NCBI RefSeq assembly: GCF_008693105.1
Contig: NZ_VXKK01000026.1
Span: forward strand, 186,001-250,000
Origin: Corynebacterium flavescens
GTDB lineage: Bacteria > Actinomycetota > Actinomycetes > Mycobacteriales > Mycobacteriaceae
DNA length: 64,000 nt
Direction of reading: 5' to 3'
The notes below the pieces were generated by a model, which was not told the DNA's origin, ran no database searches, and saw only the letters and a program-made list of their open reading frames with translations. Numbering within the stretch: position 1 is the stretch's first letter; every line of letters starts with the position of its first letter. A program made the position numbers and the translations under genes. Positions 18,851 to 28,374 of this stretch are shown here, in pieces.

Positions 18851-20707
18851 GTGGCAGCTTCCACACCGCCGACCCCCGCGTCGGTGGCGTCTGCGAGAAA
18901 GCAGCGCCCCGAGCGCATCACCGGCGCCCAAGCTATTGTCCGCACCCTTGAAGATCTCGGAACCGACCTAGTATTCGGCATTCCGGGCGGCGCCGTGCTT
19001 CCGCTCTATGACGCACTCTATGAGTCAACCCGGCTCCGTCACGTGCTTGTTCGCCATGAGCAGGGTGCCGGGCACGCCGCTGAGGGCTATGCTCAGGCTT
19101 CCGGAAAGGTCGGCGTGTGCATCGCCACCTCGGGTCCGGGGGCTACCAACCTGGTAACGCCTCTGGCGGATGCCAATTTGGACTCGGTACCTGTAGTGGC
19201 AATTACCGGGCAGGTGGGCCGCACGCTTTTGGGTACTGACGCCTTTCAAGAGGCCGATATCCGTGGCGTGACCATGCCTATTACCAAGCACAACTTCATT
19301 GTTACCGATCCTCAAGACATTCCTGGAGCAATCGCGGCGGCCTTCCACTTGGCCTCGACCGGTCGCCCTGGCCCCGTCTTGGTGGATATTCCTAAAGACG
19401 TCCAGAACTCTTATCTGGATTATTCTTTCCCGGCCCGCTTCGACCTGCCGGGCTATAAGCCGACCACCACACCGCACCCTCGGCAGATTTCGCAGGCTGT
19501 CAAGCTTATTGCCAAGTCGGAGAAGCCGGTGCTCTACGTCGGCGGCGGAGTCATCAAGGCCGAAGCCTCCCGCGAACTCCTCGAGTTTGCGGAATACACC
19601 GGTATCCCCGTCGTGACTACGCTCATGGCCTTGGGATCCTTCCCGGACGGACACCCGCAACACCTCGGGATGCCCGGAATGCACGGCACGGTTCCCGCTG
19701 TGGCTGCAATGCAGCGCGCGGATCTGCTTATCGCCATCGGCGCTCGTTTCGACGATCGCGTAACAGGGGATACCTCGACCTTCGCGCCGCACGCGAAGGT
19801 CATCCATGCCGACATTGATCCGGCTGAGATTGGCAAGATCCGCGAAGCCAACGTCCCCATCGTGGGCGATGCCAGGGAGGTCTTGTTGCAGCTGACAAAG
19901 ACCTACCGCAACGACTCCACGGCGAATCCGCCGGAAATCTCGGCGTGGTTGGCATACCTTGAAGATCTCAAGAACCGTTTCCCGCGGGGCTACGAGCCCA
20001 CCGCTGACGGCATGCTTAATCCGCAGTTCGTGCTGGAGAAACTCAGCGAGACTGTGGGGCCGGATGCCATTTACTGTGCAGGTGTGGGCCAGCACCAAAT
20101 GTGGTCGGCGCAGTTCATCGACTTCGAGCGTCCCCGCACCTGGATCAACTCCGGCGGCGCGGGAACCATGGGCTACGCAGTTCCTGCAGCGCTGGGCGCC
20201 AAGGCGGCCGAGCCGGACCGTGAGGTCTGGGCCATCGACGGCGATGGTTGTTTCCAGATGACGAACCAGGAATTGACCACGGCTGCGGTCGAGGGCTTCC
20301 CGGTCAAGGTTGCTGTTATTAATAACGGTAACCTGGGAATGGTCCGCCAATGGCAGACCTTGTACTTCGGACAGAACTACTCGAGCACCAAGCTGCGTGA
20401 GCAGGAAGTCTACGTGCCGGACTTCGTCCAATTGGCGGAGGCATTGGGCTGCGAGTCTATTCGCGTCACCAAGGAAGAAGAGGTCGTGCCGGCTATCGAG
20501 TGGGCGCGCACCATCAATGACCGTCCTGTCGTCATCGACTTCATTGTTGGCCAGGATGCTCAGGTGTGGCCGATGATTGGTGGCGGAAAGTCCAACGAGG
20601 AGATTCAGTACGCGCTCGGCCTGCGCCCGCTCTTCGATGAAAACGAGTCAGCGGCCGAAGAACCTGCTGAAATCCACGAGACCTTGGAGGAGGCCCAAGA
20701 CCAATGA
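18851..20707 (+). CDS. ilvB: Acetohydroxyacid synthase large (catalytic) subunit
   Basis: Condenses two pyruvates, or pyruvate with 2-oxobutyrate, in the first shared step of branched-chain amino acid synthesis. The 618-residue protein has the TPP-enzyme layout: catalytic Glu70 in [16 protein letters not shown], the FAD/central domain, and the ThDP-Mg motif [20 protein letters not shown] ending in NNGNLGM. The start is a GTG preceded by AAGGAG. ilvN overlaps the stop by 4 bp, so the regulatory subunit is translationally coupled. Expression is controlled by the leader peptide and attenuator upstream. Confidence 0.96.
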   Translation: MAASTPPTPASVASARKQRPERITGAQAIVRTLEDLGTDLVFGIPGGAVLPLYDALYESTRLRHVLVRHEQGAGHAAEGYAQASGKVGVCIATSGPGATNLVTPLADANLDSVPVVAITGQVGRTLLGTDAFQEADIRGVTMPITKHNFIVTDPQDIPGAIAAAFHLASTGRPGPVLVDIPKDVQNSYLDYSFPARFDLPGYKPTTTPHPRQISQAVKLIAKSEKPVLYVGGGVIKAEASRELLEFAEYTGIPVVTTLMALGSFPDGHPQHLGMPGMHGTVPAVAAMQRADLLIAIGARFDDRVTGDTSTFAPHAKVIHADIDPAEIGKIREANVPIVGDAREVLLQLTKTYRNDSTANPPEISAWLAYLEDLKNRFPRGYEPTADGMLNPQFVLEKLSETVGPDAIYCAGVGQHQMWSAQFIDFERPRTWINSGGAGTMGYAVPAALGAKAAEPDREVWAIDGDGCFQMTNQELTTAAVEGFPVKVAVINNGNLGMVRQWQTLYFGQNYSSTKLREQEVYVPDFVQLAEALGCESIRVTKEEEVVPAIEWARTINDRPVVIDFIVGQDAQVWPMIGGGKSNEEIQYALGLRPLFDENESAAEEPAEIHETLEEAQDQ

Positions 20708-21219
20708 GATCCACGGAGATTACTCGCCATACCCTGTCAGTACTAGTCCAGGATATAGATGGAATCATCACACGGGTGTCCGGAATGTTCACCCGCCGCG
20801 GCTATAACCTGATTTCCTTAGTCTCGGCCCGCACCGAGACGGAGGGTATCAACCGTTTGACCATTGTCGTCGACGCCTCCGATATCGTCATCGAGCAGGC
20901 TACGAAGCAGCTCAACAAGATCATCCCCGTGATCAAGGTTGTAGAGCTGGAGGAGGATTCGAGCGTGGCCCGGGCCATCATGTTGGTCAAGGTTGCCGCT
21001 GATAATTCCAACCGCCCCCAGGTGGTTGACGCGGTCAACATTTTCCGCGCTCGCGTCGTAGACGTGGCACAGGAATCCGTTGTCGTCGAGGCAACCGGAA
21101 CCCCGGGCAAGCTCGCCGCTTTGCTGGAGGTGCTCGAGCCCTTCGGCATTCGTGAGCTCATTCAATCCGGCCACGTCGCGCTCGCGCGCGGGCCCAAAGC
21201 GATGGCTCCAAGCAAATAG
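20704..21219 (+). CDS. ilvN: Acetohydroxyacid synthase small (regulatory) subunit
   Basis: 171 residues. The N-terminal ACT domain ([34 protein letters not shown]) binds valine for feedback inhibition; the C-terminal domain (about 80-165, [32 protein letters not shown]) completes the ALS small-subunit fold. ATGA overlap with ilvB couples translation. The start falls at the conserved beginning of the family. Confidence 0.96.
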   Translation: MRSTEITRHTLSVLVQDIDGIITRVSGMFTRRGYNLISLVSARTETEGINRLTIVVDASDIVIEQATKQLNKIIPVIKVVELEEDSSVARAIMLVKVAADNSNRPQVVDAVNIFRARVVDVAQESVVVEATGTPGKLAALLEVLEPFGIRELIQSGHVALARGPKAMAPSK

Positions 21220-21224
21220 TCAAT

Positions 21225-21263
21225 CTCACAATGTGAGCAACTTATCCCGCCGTGTGGTATTAA
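21225..21263 (+). promoter_or_regulatory. ilvC promoter with a 13 bp palindrome
   Basis: CTCACA-A-TGTGAG at 21225-21237 is a perfect palindrome directly after ilvN. A TATTAA hexamer at 21258-21263 lies about 57 nt before ilvC and can be its -10. The palindrome sits where a -35/operator would be, so it may bind a regulator. Separate ilvC promoters are known in C. glutamicum. Confidence 0.5.
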
Positions 21264-21274
21264 TAGAACAATAG

Positions 21275-22333
<1,059 letters not shown>

Positions 22334-22369
22334 AGACCGAATTGCCGGTCACAGAGTTCTCATATTAAC

Positions 22370-22413
22370 TAGTTAAGGCCCCACTGACCGAGAGTCAGAT
22401 GGGGCCTTAACTA
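22370..22413. terminator. ilvBNC operon terminator
   Basis: Near-perfect inverted repeat: TAGTTAAGGCCCC...CTGAC at 22370-22388 against GTCAG...GGGGCCTTAACTA at 22394-22413. The AT-rich outer ends provide a U-run in both directions, so it can also end the convergent gene at 22428. Confidence 0.85.
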
Positions 22414-22427
22414 ATGCGAAGACTAAG

Positions 22428-22904
22428 TTAGTCCCGTCGGGTTCTTAAAATCAATGCTGAGCCAAGAAGAACAAAGCTTATGCCACTGCCGGCAGCCAAG
22501 GAGGATACGCCGAAAGAAAGAGCGGACGTCAGGAGAGAGGTACGGACGGAAGCGCCCTGCAAAGCCATTTCACGGACGGGTTCGTCCATTTCCAGCTGTG
22601 CGAATGTTCTGCCCGCGGTTGCTTCTAGGACGTCCTTCTTTACCGCGTTCGCTTGGGCGAAGGCGGTAAATGGCCCTTCAACCTTCTTTCCTGCGTGACT
22701 TTCCGCATTGTCCGATACCGTGATCTGCTCATCGGCCAGTTGAGACTTGACGGTGAACCATCCAATGCTCCCTCCCAGGAAGAATCCGATGCCTATCACA
22801 ATTACGAGGATTCCCAGTATTCTTGACGCTTTCATTGCCTCGAGGGACGCAACGCCGCTTGGCCCCTGGGTGCGTAGCTGAGTTGAGTTCATGCTGTTTT
22901 TCAT
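22428..22904 (-). CDS. Two-helix membrane protein (corynebacterial 'LigA-like' hypothetical)
   Basis: 158 residues. Helix one (GILVIVIGIGFFLGGSIGWF) and helix two (SFGVSSLAAGSGISFVLLGSALI) flank an extracytoplasmic domain of about 75 residues (ITVSDNAESHAGKKVEGPFTAFAQANAVKK). Similar proteins are often mislabelled as ring-opening dioxygenases; no catalytic residues support that. A TAAAGT hexamer lies 6 nt before the ATG at 22904, favouring this start, though the ATG at 22835 nearer the first helix is possible. Function unknown. Confidence 0.7.
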   Translation of the reverse strand: MKNSMNSTQLRTQGPSGVASLEAMKASRILGILVIVIGIGFFLGGSIGWFTVKSQLADEQITVSDNAESHAGKKVEGPFTAFAQANAVKKDVLEATAGRTFAQLEMDEPVREMALQGASVRTSLLTSALSFGVSSLAAGSGISFVLLGSALILRTRRD

Positions 22905-23093
22905 TCCATAACTTTAAGGTTTAAGTAATTTCGACTCTAGGCTAGCACCTATCTCGAGTGGTGGACATTCTGGCGACGGACGGGGCGATTTCATCGTTTC
23001 TCTTCGTGTTCAGCCACCGTTTACTAGGTGCTGGTGCTGGCGTGCACATTTTCAATACTCTCATCTTAGTGAAAATCGGCGTAGGGTTAGGGT

Positions 23094-24029
23094 ATGCATA
23101 TTCACGAGCATTCCTCCGCCGCGCCGCATGTCGGGGCACCAGCTAAGAACCAGAGCTGGAAGTATCTGGCGAGCGTTTTAGCCGTGACTGGGGTCATTTT
23201 TTTCGCTGAGCTCATCGGTGCGTTGCTTTCAGGTTCCTTGGCTTTGCTCTCGGATGCGATGCATATGCTCAGTGATTCCGCTGGCCTCATCGTTGCGCTG
23301 ATTGCCGCGGTCGTTGCGGCCAAGGGAAGCAGCGCAAAGGCCACTTATGGCATGGGGCGCGTCGAGGTCGTCGCCTCCTTGCTCAACGCTGTCACGGTGC
23401 TGGCCGTAACCGTGTGGATTGCCGTCACCGCGGTGATGCGCTTTGGTGCTCACGAAGACATCGATGTCCGCCTCATGCTCATCGTGGGCGTCATCGGCCT
23501 GGCCGCTAACGTAATAGGAGCACTAATCCTGCACGGACACCAGCGCACCAGCCTTAATGTGCGAGGGGCCTATCTCCATATTCTGGTCGATCTCTTTGGA
23601 TCACTAGCGGTGATCGTCGCCGGTGTGCTCATGCTGCTCACTGGCATCGAGTGGTTCGATACGGTGGCCTCGCTGCTCATTGTCGCCCTCATCTTGCCGC
23701 GCGCGTGCTCCTTGGCGTGGAAAGCCCTCACGGTTCTCATGGATTGGGTTCCCCACGCCATCGAGGTCGAAGAGCTCGAGAAAGAGGTGGCCAGCCTAGA
23801 CCAAGTCCACGCCGTCCACGATGTGCATGTGTGGTCCCACGACGGCGTGCATCAGCTGGGGACCTGCCATGTGGTCGTGGACGCGGGTGCCGATCGCTGC
23901 CACATTCTTGATGCAGTGCAAGAGGTATTCCGTCAGCACGGTATAAACCACGCCACCATTCAAGTTGAGACTAAAGAGCACCTAGGTCACGAAACCGTTT
24001 GTGCTGAATTCCACACGGAGCCGCATTAG
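23094..24029 (+). CDS. Cation diffusion facilitator (zinc/cobalt/cadmium-type exporter)
   Basis: 311 residues with six membrane helices and a C-terminal ferredoxin-like domain. The transport-site pairs are visible as the Asp/His motif in LLSDAMHMLSD (helix 2) and YLHILVDLFGS (helix 5). A His-rich N-terminus (MHIHEHSSAAPHVG) and His-rich cytoplasmic domain (VHAVHDVHVWSHDGVHQLGTCHVV) fit Zn-type CDFs, which exchange metal for protons. TAGGGT lies 6 nt before the ATG (leaderless). The last 4 bp overlap the convergent TM2 gene. Confidence 0.9.
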   Translation: MHIHEHSSAAPHVGAPAKNQSWKYLASVLAVTGVIFFAELIGALLSGSLALLSDAMHMLSDSAGLIVALIAAVVAAKGSSAKATYGMGRVEVVASLLNAVTVLAVTVWIAVTAVMRFGAHEDIDVRLMLIVGVIGLAANVIGALILHGHQRTSLNVRGAYLHILVDLFGSLAVIVAGVLMLLTGIEWFDTVASLLIVALILPRACSLAWKALTVLMDWVPHAIEVEELEKEVASLDQVHAVHDVHVWSHDGVHQLGTCHVVVDAGADRCHILDAVQEVFRQHGINHATIQVETKEHLGHETVCAEFHTEPH

Positions 24030-25411
24030 AACTTCCAGCGCGGTTCCACTCCGTTTTCAATGTTGCGTGCACGGTTGGAGATCAAGAAGGCGTCGGCAAG
24101 CGTCCACACACCGAAGCCACCACAGGTAAGCAACTGGAGGGTGCCAATGCCGTAGTTGCCGAGGTAGAAACGGTGGCCGCCCAAAACTCCGGTGAACAGC
24201 CACAACAGCCACATCGCGGGGCGATTGATCTGTTCTGAAAAGACGTTCGCCACAGTTAGCGGTGATTCCTCTTGGGGCGAGAGGCCATAGGGCCCGGAAT
24301 AAGGGGAGCCGTAGGGCGAGGGACCCGCCGCCGGTGCCGGGGCTTGGCGCTGCGCAGGCACCGCAGTAGGCGTAGTTGGCGCAGAGGGGCTGGGGTAGCT
24401 AAAAGCACTTGGGCTGCCCAAGGTCGGAGAAGCCTGTCCATTAGCAGGGGAAGCCGGTTGGGGTGCCGACTGAGGTTGCGGGCGCGGGTCGAGGAAGGGA
24501 TTGGACAGTTCTTTGGCAGATTCGCCGCCGTCGTTGGCGCCGTTGCTGGCTGCGGCAAAAGGCGACGGTGACTGAGGTACTGCGCTTGGCGCTGGTTCCA
24601 CTGCTGATGGTGATAGTGGCGCCAGAGGAATAAGCGGCGGCAGGGGACTGACCTGCGGCTCGAGGTCATCCTCGCTGGCCTGTGCGGCACGCTTGGAATG
24701 CACACAGAGCCGGCCTTGTGAATCCGCCGTGGCATATCCCGCGACGATAAGGCCGAGGGCCTCGTAGTGACGTACAAGGGGGAGGAGGTCCTCAGAGTCG
24801 GTGTCCCGGAGCCGCCCGTAGATTGCGCCGTCGACATAGACATCAAGCAGCGCGACAGTCTGCCCGGCTCGCTCGTGGACGGTGACAAGCACAGCTTGGG
24901 GAAGGTTCTGCTTGGCGAAGCCCGCATCCGGCGCCGTCTCCACCGCGAGTTCCTCGCCGAAGGGGAGCAGCGCCCACGGATCGCCAGGGGGATCATTTGC
25001 GGGAACATTGGTATTGGGATCCGACAAGGCCAAACGCAGCTGAAACCCCGATGTGCCGTCGAGCCGTGGCTCGACGAGTGCTTTAGCCATCGTCATCGCG
25101 ATGGCACCGCTCTCATAAAGTCGGGAGAACTCCGGAAAGTAAGCGGGGCTCAAGGACTCGGGGATATACCCCAAGACCTCATCCCCGTGACGCACCGAGA
25201 GGGCAGTGCCTGCAGCAGAGCTGTGGTTATCTGGTTCTGGGACGATAGTCACCGCAAAGCGGAAACTGCCATCTTCCTCTGGGTTTATCCCAGAGATAAC
25301 CGCCTGGATTGCATCGGCATGATAGAACTCGCCGACCACGTCAACAACGGCAGGCTGGGTGCCGGAAGGAAGAAAGTACTCGGAACGGGGGGCTGACTGT
25401 TGCTCTAGCAC
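24026..25411 (-). CDS. TM2-domain protein with proline-rich linker
   Basis: 461 residues from the GTG at 25411. The N-terminal 230 residues contain two related segments (VVGEFYHADAIQAVISG ... and VLVTVHERAGQTVALLDVYVDGAIYGRLR) of unknown fold. Residues about 240-385 are a Pro/Ser/Ala-rich disordered linker. The C-terminal TM2 domain (RPAMWLLWLFTGVLGGHRFYLGNYGIGTLQLLTCGGFGVWTLADAFLI) has two membrane helices. I chose the GTG because GGAG lies just upstream and a TAACCT promoter about 70 nt upstream; the longer frame to 25528 would include that promoter. The start is uncertain. Confidence 0.7.
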   Translation of the reverse strand: MLEQQSAPRSEYFLPSGTQPAVVDVVGEFYHADAIQAVISGINPEEDGSFRFAVTIVPEPDNHSSAAGTALSVRHGDEVLGYIPESLSPAYFPEFSRLYESGAIAMTMAKALVEPRLDGTSGFQLRLALSDPNTNVPANDPPGDPWALLPFGEELAVETAPDAGFAKQNLPQAVLVTVHERAGQTVALLDVYVDGAIYGRLRDTDSEDLLPLVRHYEALGLIVAGYATADSQGRLCVHSKRAAQASEDDLEPQVSPLPPLIPLAPLSPSAVEPAPSAVPQSPSPFAAASNGANDGGESAKELSNPFLDPRPQPQSAPQPASPANGQASPTLGSPSAFSYPSPSAPTTPTAVPAQRQAPAPAAGPSPYGSPYSGPYGLSPQEESPLTVANVFSEQINRPAMWLLWLFTGVLGGHRFYLGNYGIGTLQLLTCGGFGVWTLADAFLISNRARNIENGVEPRWKF

Positions 25412-25595
25412 GATGTAGGGTCTCCGGTCTCCTAGTAGATGTGAAGCGCCGCGGTGAGAAAAGCTAAAAAGGGGCGTTGCTAGGTTAGATCTTTCATTCA
25501 AGCAGAAGGCCACGCCCCCGCAGAGCACAGGGACGCCTCAGGAGGCGAGATTACGCCGGACGCGCCGAGGACATTATGGGGGTAGGCTTGGGCTC

Positions 25596-27389
25596 ATGGG
25601 TTTTTCGACGCCAAGCTATGACCTCACCGACCTCTTCGCCCGGGTTGATCGCGGCGATATTCAGCTGCCTGATTTCCAGCGCGATTATGCCTGGGACGAG
25701 GACCGCATTCGCTCACTTATCGTCACCGTGCTGAGAGGTTTTCCCATCGGCGCGTTCATGGCCTTGGACACGCGCAATGAGAAGATGCGTTTTCGTCCGC
25801 GTCCGCTCACAGGCGCGCCGGATACTGGGGTCAAGCCGGGCTTACTACTGCTGGACGGGCAGCAGCGCCTAACCACGCTCTATCACTGCCTGCGCGGCTC
25901 GGGAAGCGTCTCAACTAAGGACTTTCGTTCGAAGAAGATCACCCGCACTTTCTACGTGGATATTCGCCGCGCCACCCAAGAAGACGTCATGCCGGATGAT
26001 GCGGTATTTGCCGTCAATCAAAACGGGGAGATCCGCTCCCACTTTGCGCCCACCATTGTCTCCTCCATCGTGGATAGGCAGCAGGCCATCGATGCCTATT
26101 GCTTGCCTGTAGCTTCGCTGTTGAGTGAGGAGGGTACGTCGATGCTGTTCGAACTCGCCGCCCAGAGCGAGGGGGAAGACCGAGAGGCTCTCGCCGCCTT
26201 CAATAACCGCATCTTGCGCCCACTGGCGGCCTATGACGTACCCATGATCCGCATTGCGCGCGAGACCCCGCTCACCGGTGTTGGCTCCATCTTCGCGCAG
26301 GCCAACTCGGCGGGGCTGCAGATGGACGTATTCGATCTGCTCACCGCTGTATTCGCCTCGGAAGATTCGCACTTCCACTTGGCACAAGACTGGACCCTGG
26401 TGGAAAAGGATCTCCGTCGCGCCCCAGCACTGGACGGGATCGGGCGCAATGAGTTCCTCTCTGCAGTCTCCCTGCTGGTCAGTGGCGAGCGCGGCAGGGC
26501 CGGCGGTGAGCGGGGCGACATCGTCAAGCTCACGCTCAATGAATACAAGAGCGCGTCGGCCTCGTTGCGCATTACTTTCCGCGAGGTGGCTGCATTCTTG
26601 GCGCAGCGCTGCATCTTTAGTATTGAACAGGTTCCCTACACTGAGCAGATCATTCCCCTCGCGGTTATTCTGGCCCGGCTGGCGCAGCGCAGTGGGGTCT
26701 TGTCGAGCCAAGAGGCTTGGGACAAGATCAACCAATGGTTCTGGTGTGGCGTATTCGGCGAGCTTTATGGATCTTCCGCCGTCAAGTTGCGTGCAGCACG
26801 GGACGTCGAAGAAGTGACCGAGTGGGTCTCTGGAACCACGGAAGAGATTCCTAAAACCGTTCGTGATGCTAAGTTCCGCGAGTCGCGCCTGTTGTCCGTG
26901 GACGCGCACGATGGCGTGTGGCACGGCATCTATGCCCTGCTGATGTCGCGTGGTGCCCAAGACTGGCGGACGGGAGAAAAGTTCAACCGGAAGACAGTAG
27001 AGAGTCTGCGTCCCGGCTTCTACGCCATCTTCCCGCTGAATTGGTGCCAGCGTCACGGAGTGGACAAGGTTCTCGCCGAGTCGGTTCTTAACCGCACCCC
27101 CATGGGCAAGCGCACTGAGGTTGTCATCGATGGCAACTCGCCGGCCCGCTACCTGCCGCGCGTGCAGTCCAAGTCCATCATGGAAGATCCCGAGTTTGAT
27201 GCGGTGCTCGAATCCCACGATCTCGACCCCGAGCTTTTGCACGCTGCCAAGGCGGAGGAGTTCTTCATCGACAGGCGTGAGCGCTTCGTCGGCATCGTTG
27301 AACATGCTTTGGGCAAACCCGTCATCCGTGACGTGGACGAGGAAGATCTTGCAGGGGGCGAGGAAGGGCCACAGGCCTTTGCCCGTTAG
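25596..27389 (+). CDS. DUF262 (GmrS-like) protein without an obvious HNH domain
   Basis: 597 residues. The N-terminal DUF262 domain has its ParB/Srx-like motifs (IQLPDFQRDYAWDEDRIRSLI and LLLDGQQRLTTLYH, where the DGQQR loop binds or hydrolyses nucleotide in relatives). The rest is helical, with FRQ-type NSAGLQMDVFDLL (the conserved N-x-x-G-x-x-L-x-x-x-D-L motif). DUF262 is found in GmrSD-type restriction of modified DNA, normally with a DUF1524 HNH nuclease; no H-x-x-P-type nuclease motif was seen in this C-terminus. TAGGCT lies 7 nt before the ATG (leaderless). The lipoprotein gene overlaps its stop. Confidence 0.78.
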   Translation: MGFSTPSYDLTDLFARVDRGDIQLPDFQRDYAWDEDRIRSLIVTVLRGFPIGAFMALDTRNEKMRFRPRPLTGAPDTGVKPGLLLLDGQQRLTTLYHCLRGSGSVSTKDFRSKKITRTFYVDIRRATQEDVMPDDAVFAVNQNGEIRSHFAPTIVSSIVDRQQAIDAYCLPVASLLSEEGTSMLFELAAQSEGEDREALAAFNNRILRPLAAYDVPMIRIARETPLTGVGSIFAQANSAGLQMDVFDLLTAVFASEDSHFHLAQDWTLVEKDLRRAPALDGIGRNEFLSAVSLLVSGERGRAGGERGDIVKLTLNEYKSASASLRITFREVAAFLAQRCIFSIEQVPYTEQIIPLAVILARLAQRSGVLSSQEAWDKINQWFWCGVFGELYGSSAVKLRAARDVEEVTEWVSGTTEEIPKTVRDAKFRESRLLSVDAHDGVWHGIYALLMSRGAQDWRTGEKFNRKTVESLRPGFYAIFPLNWCQRHGVDKVLAESVLNRTPMGKRTEVVIDGNSPARYLPRVQSKSIMEDPEFDAVLESHDLDPELLHAAKAEEFFIDRRERFVGIVEHALGKPVIRDVDEEDLAGGEEGPQAFAR

Positions 27390-28278
27390 AATCTTTGGTG
27401 CCTCGCTCTCAATTCTTGTCCTAGCGGCGGCCCTTTCGGCCTGCTCTGGAATCGGAGGCAGCGAGAAGCTGGTTTCCCCCAGCATCACCTCGCTGCCGGA
27501 CTCGGAGATTGATCTTGAGAAGGCTCGCGCCGAAAATACGCACCGCCTGGTTGATCCAAAGTTTGAGAATCAGATCGAGGTCATAGAGGATTCCACCGGC
27601 ATTGAAAGCGCTCGTACTTTCTTTTCGAATACGCGTACCCTCATCGTGGCCGAGGACCGCGACTCGGCGCTGTTGCGCGCGGCGTCTCTGGCTGTATCCC
27701 AACGCGTGCCGGTGGTGGTCTACAGCGACGAAGACCGCGGCGCGATAATGCAGTTGGTTCGAGACTTAGAAGTCGAGCAGGTTGTCACCGTGGGAAAGGT
27801 GTCGTGGGCCGAGGCAGAAGGCTCCCTTGAGGTTGTCCATGATCCGGGCACCACCGCGGCGATGGGGCAGTTCACGGCTTTTCAGTTTACCTCGAAGGTC
27901 GTGGCGAGTCCGTCCCAGATGGTAGAGGCCGTGGCGCAGCTCGATACGGATGAGAAAACTGAGCTCAAGGCAGCGTGGGAGCCTTTGCTTCGCAGCGATG
28001 AGGAACGTACGATGCCGGCCATTGAAGGGCAGTCGAGACGCGATTCACAAATGGCCCCTAATATGATTGCAACCGCAGCGACGCCATTGGCCAATGTTAT
28101 CAACGCCAACGCCTATGGCGGATCCGTACTGGTTATGCCCAATTCTGAGCTCATGGCGTCGAAGGCCAGTGCTGCAATGGTCATCGGCTTGGAGCACGGT
28201 TCCCTCATCGCGCTGGGACCAGAATTTGGTCGCCCGGAAGAAATAAGCGAAAAGATCTCGCGGGGCTACGAGCAATAA
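27379..28278 (+). CDS. Predicted lipoprotein with cell-wall-binding-repeat-2-like domain
   Basis: 299 residues from a TTG at 27379 that overlaps the DUF262 gene by 11 bp, with GAGGAAGG about 11 nt upstream. The N-terminus PVRIFGASLSILVLAAALSAC is a lipoprotein signal ending in the lipobox LSAC, so the protein is anchored on the outer face of the membrane. Segments such as TLIVAEDRDSALLRAASLAVSQRVPVVVYSDED ... VEQVVTVGKVSW resemble CW_binding_2 repeats. No enzymatic motif is visible. The overlap means co-expression with the DUF262 protein, but their roles need not be related. Confidence 0.75.
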   Translation: MPVRIFGASLSILVLAAALSACSGIGGSEKLVSPSITSLPDSEIDLEKARAENTHRLVDPKFENQIEVIEDSTGIESARTFFSNTRTLIVAEDRDSALLRAASLAVSQRVPVVVYSDEDRGAIMQLVRDLEVEQVVTVGKVSWAEAEGSLEVVHDPGTTAAMGQFTAFQFTSKVVASPSQMVEAVAQLDTDEKTELKAAWEPLLRSDEERTMPAIEGQSRRDSQMAPNMIATAATPLANVINANAYGGSVLVMPNSELMASKASAAMVIGLEHGSLIALGPEFGRPEEISEKISRGYEQ

Positions 28279-28374
28279 ACTACGCTTCAATTCATCGTTT
28301 GTGCCGTGCTCGCTCAACTCTCAGCGAGACTTGCGCGCAGACGCCTCATACAGAGAGTCGAGTTGAAGGAAGAT

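Noticed and set aside
19025..20431. 468-codon open frame antisense to ilvB
   Set aside because: ilvB is certain; the antisense product is Arg/Gly/His-rich without domains.
25911..27488. 525-codon open frame antisense to the DUF262 gene
   Set aside because: The plus-strand protein has clear DUF262 motifs; the antisense frame shows none.
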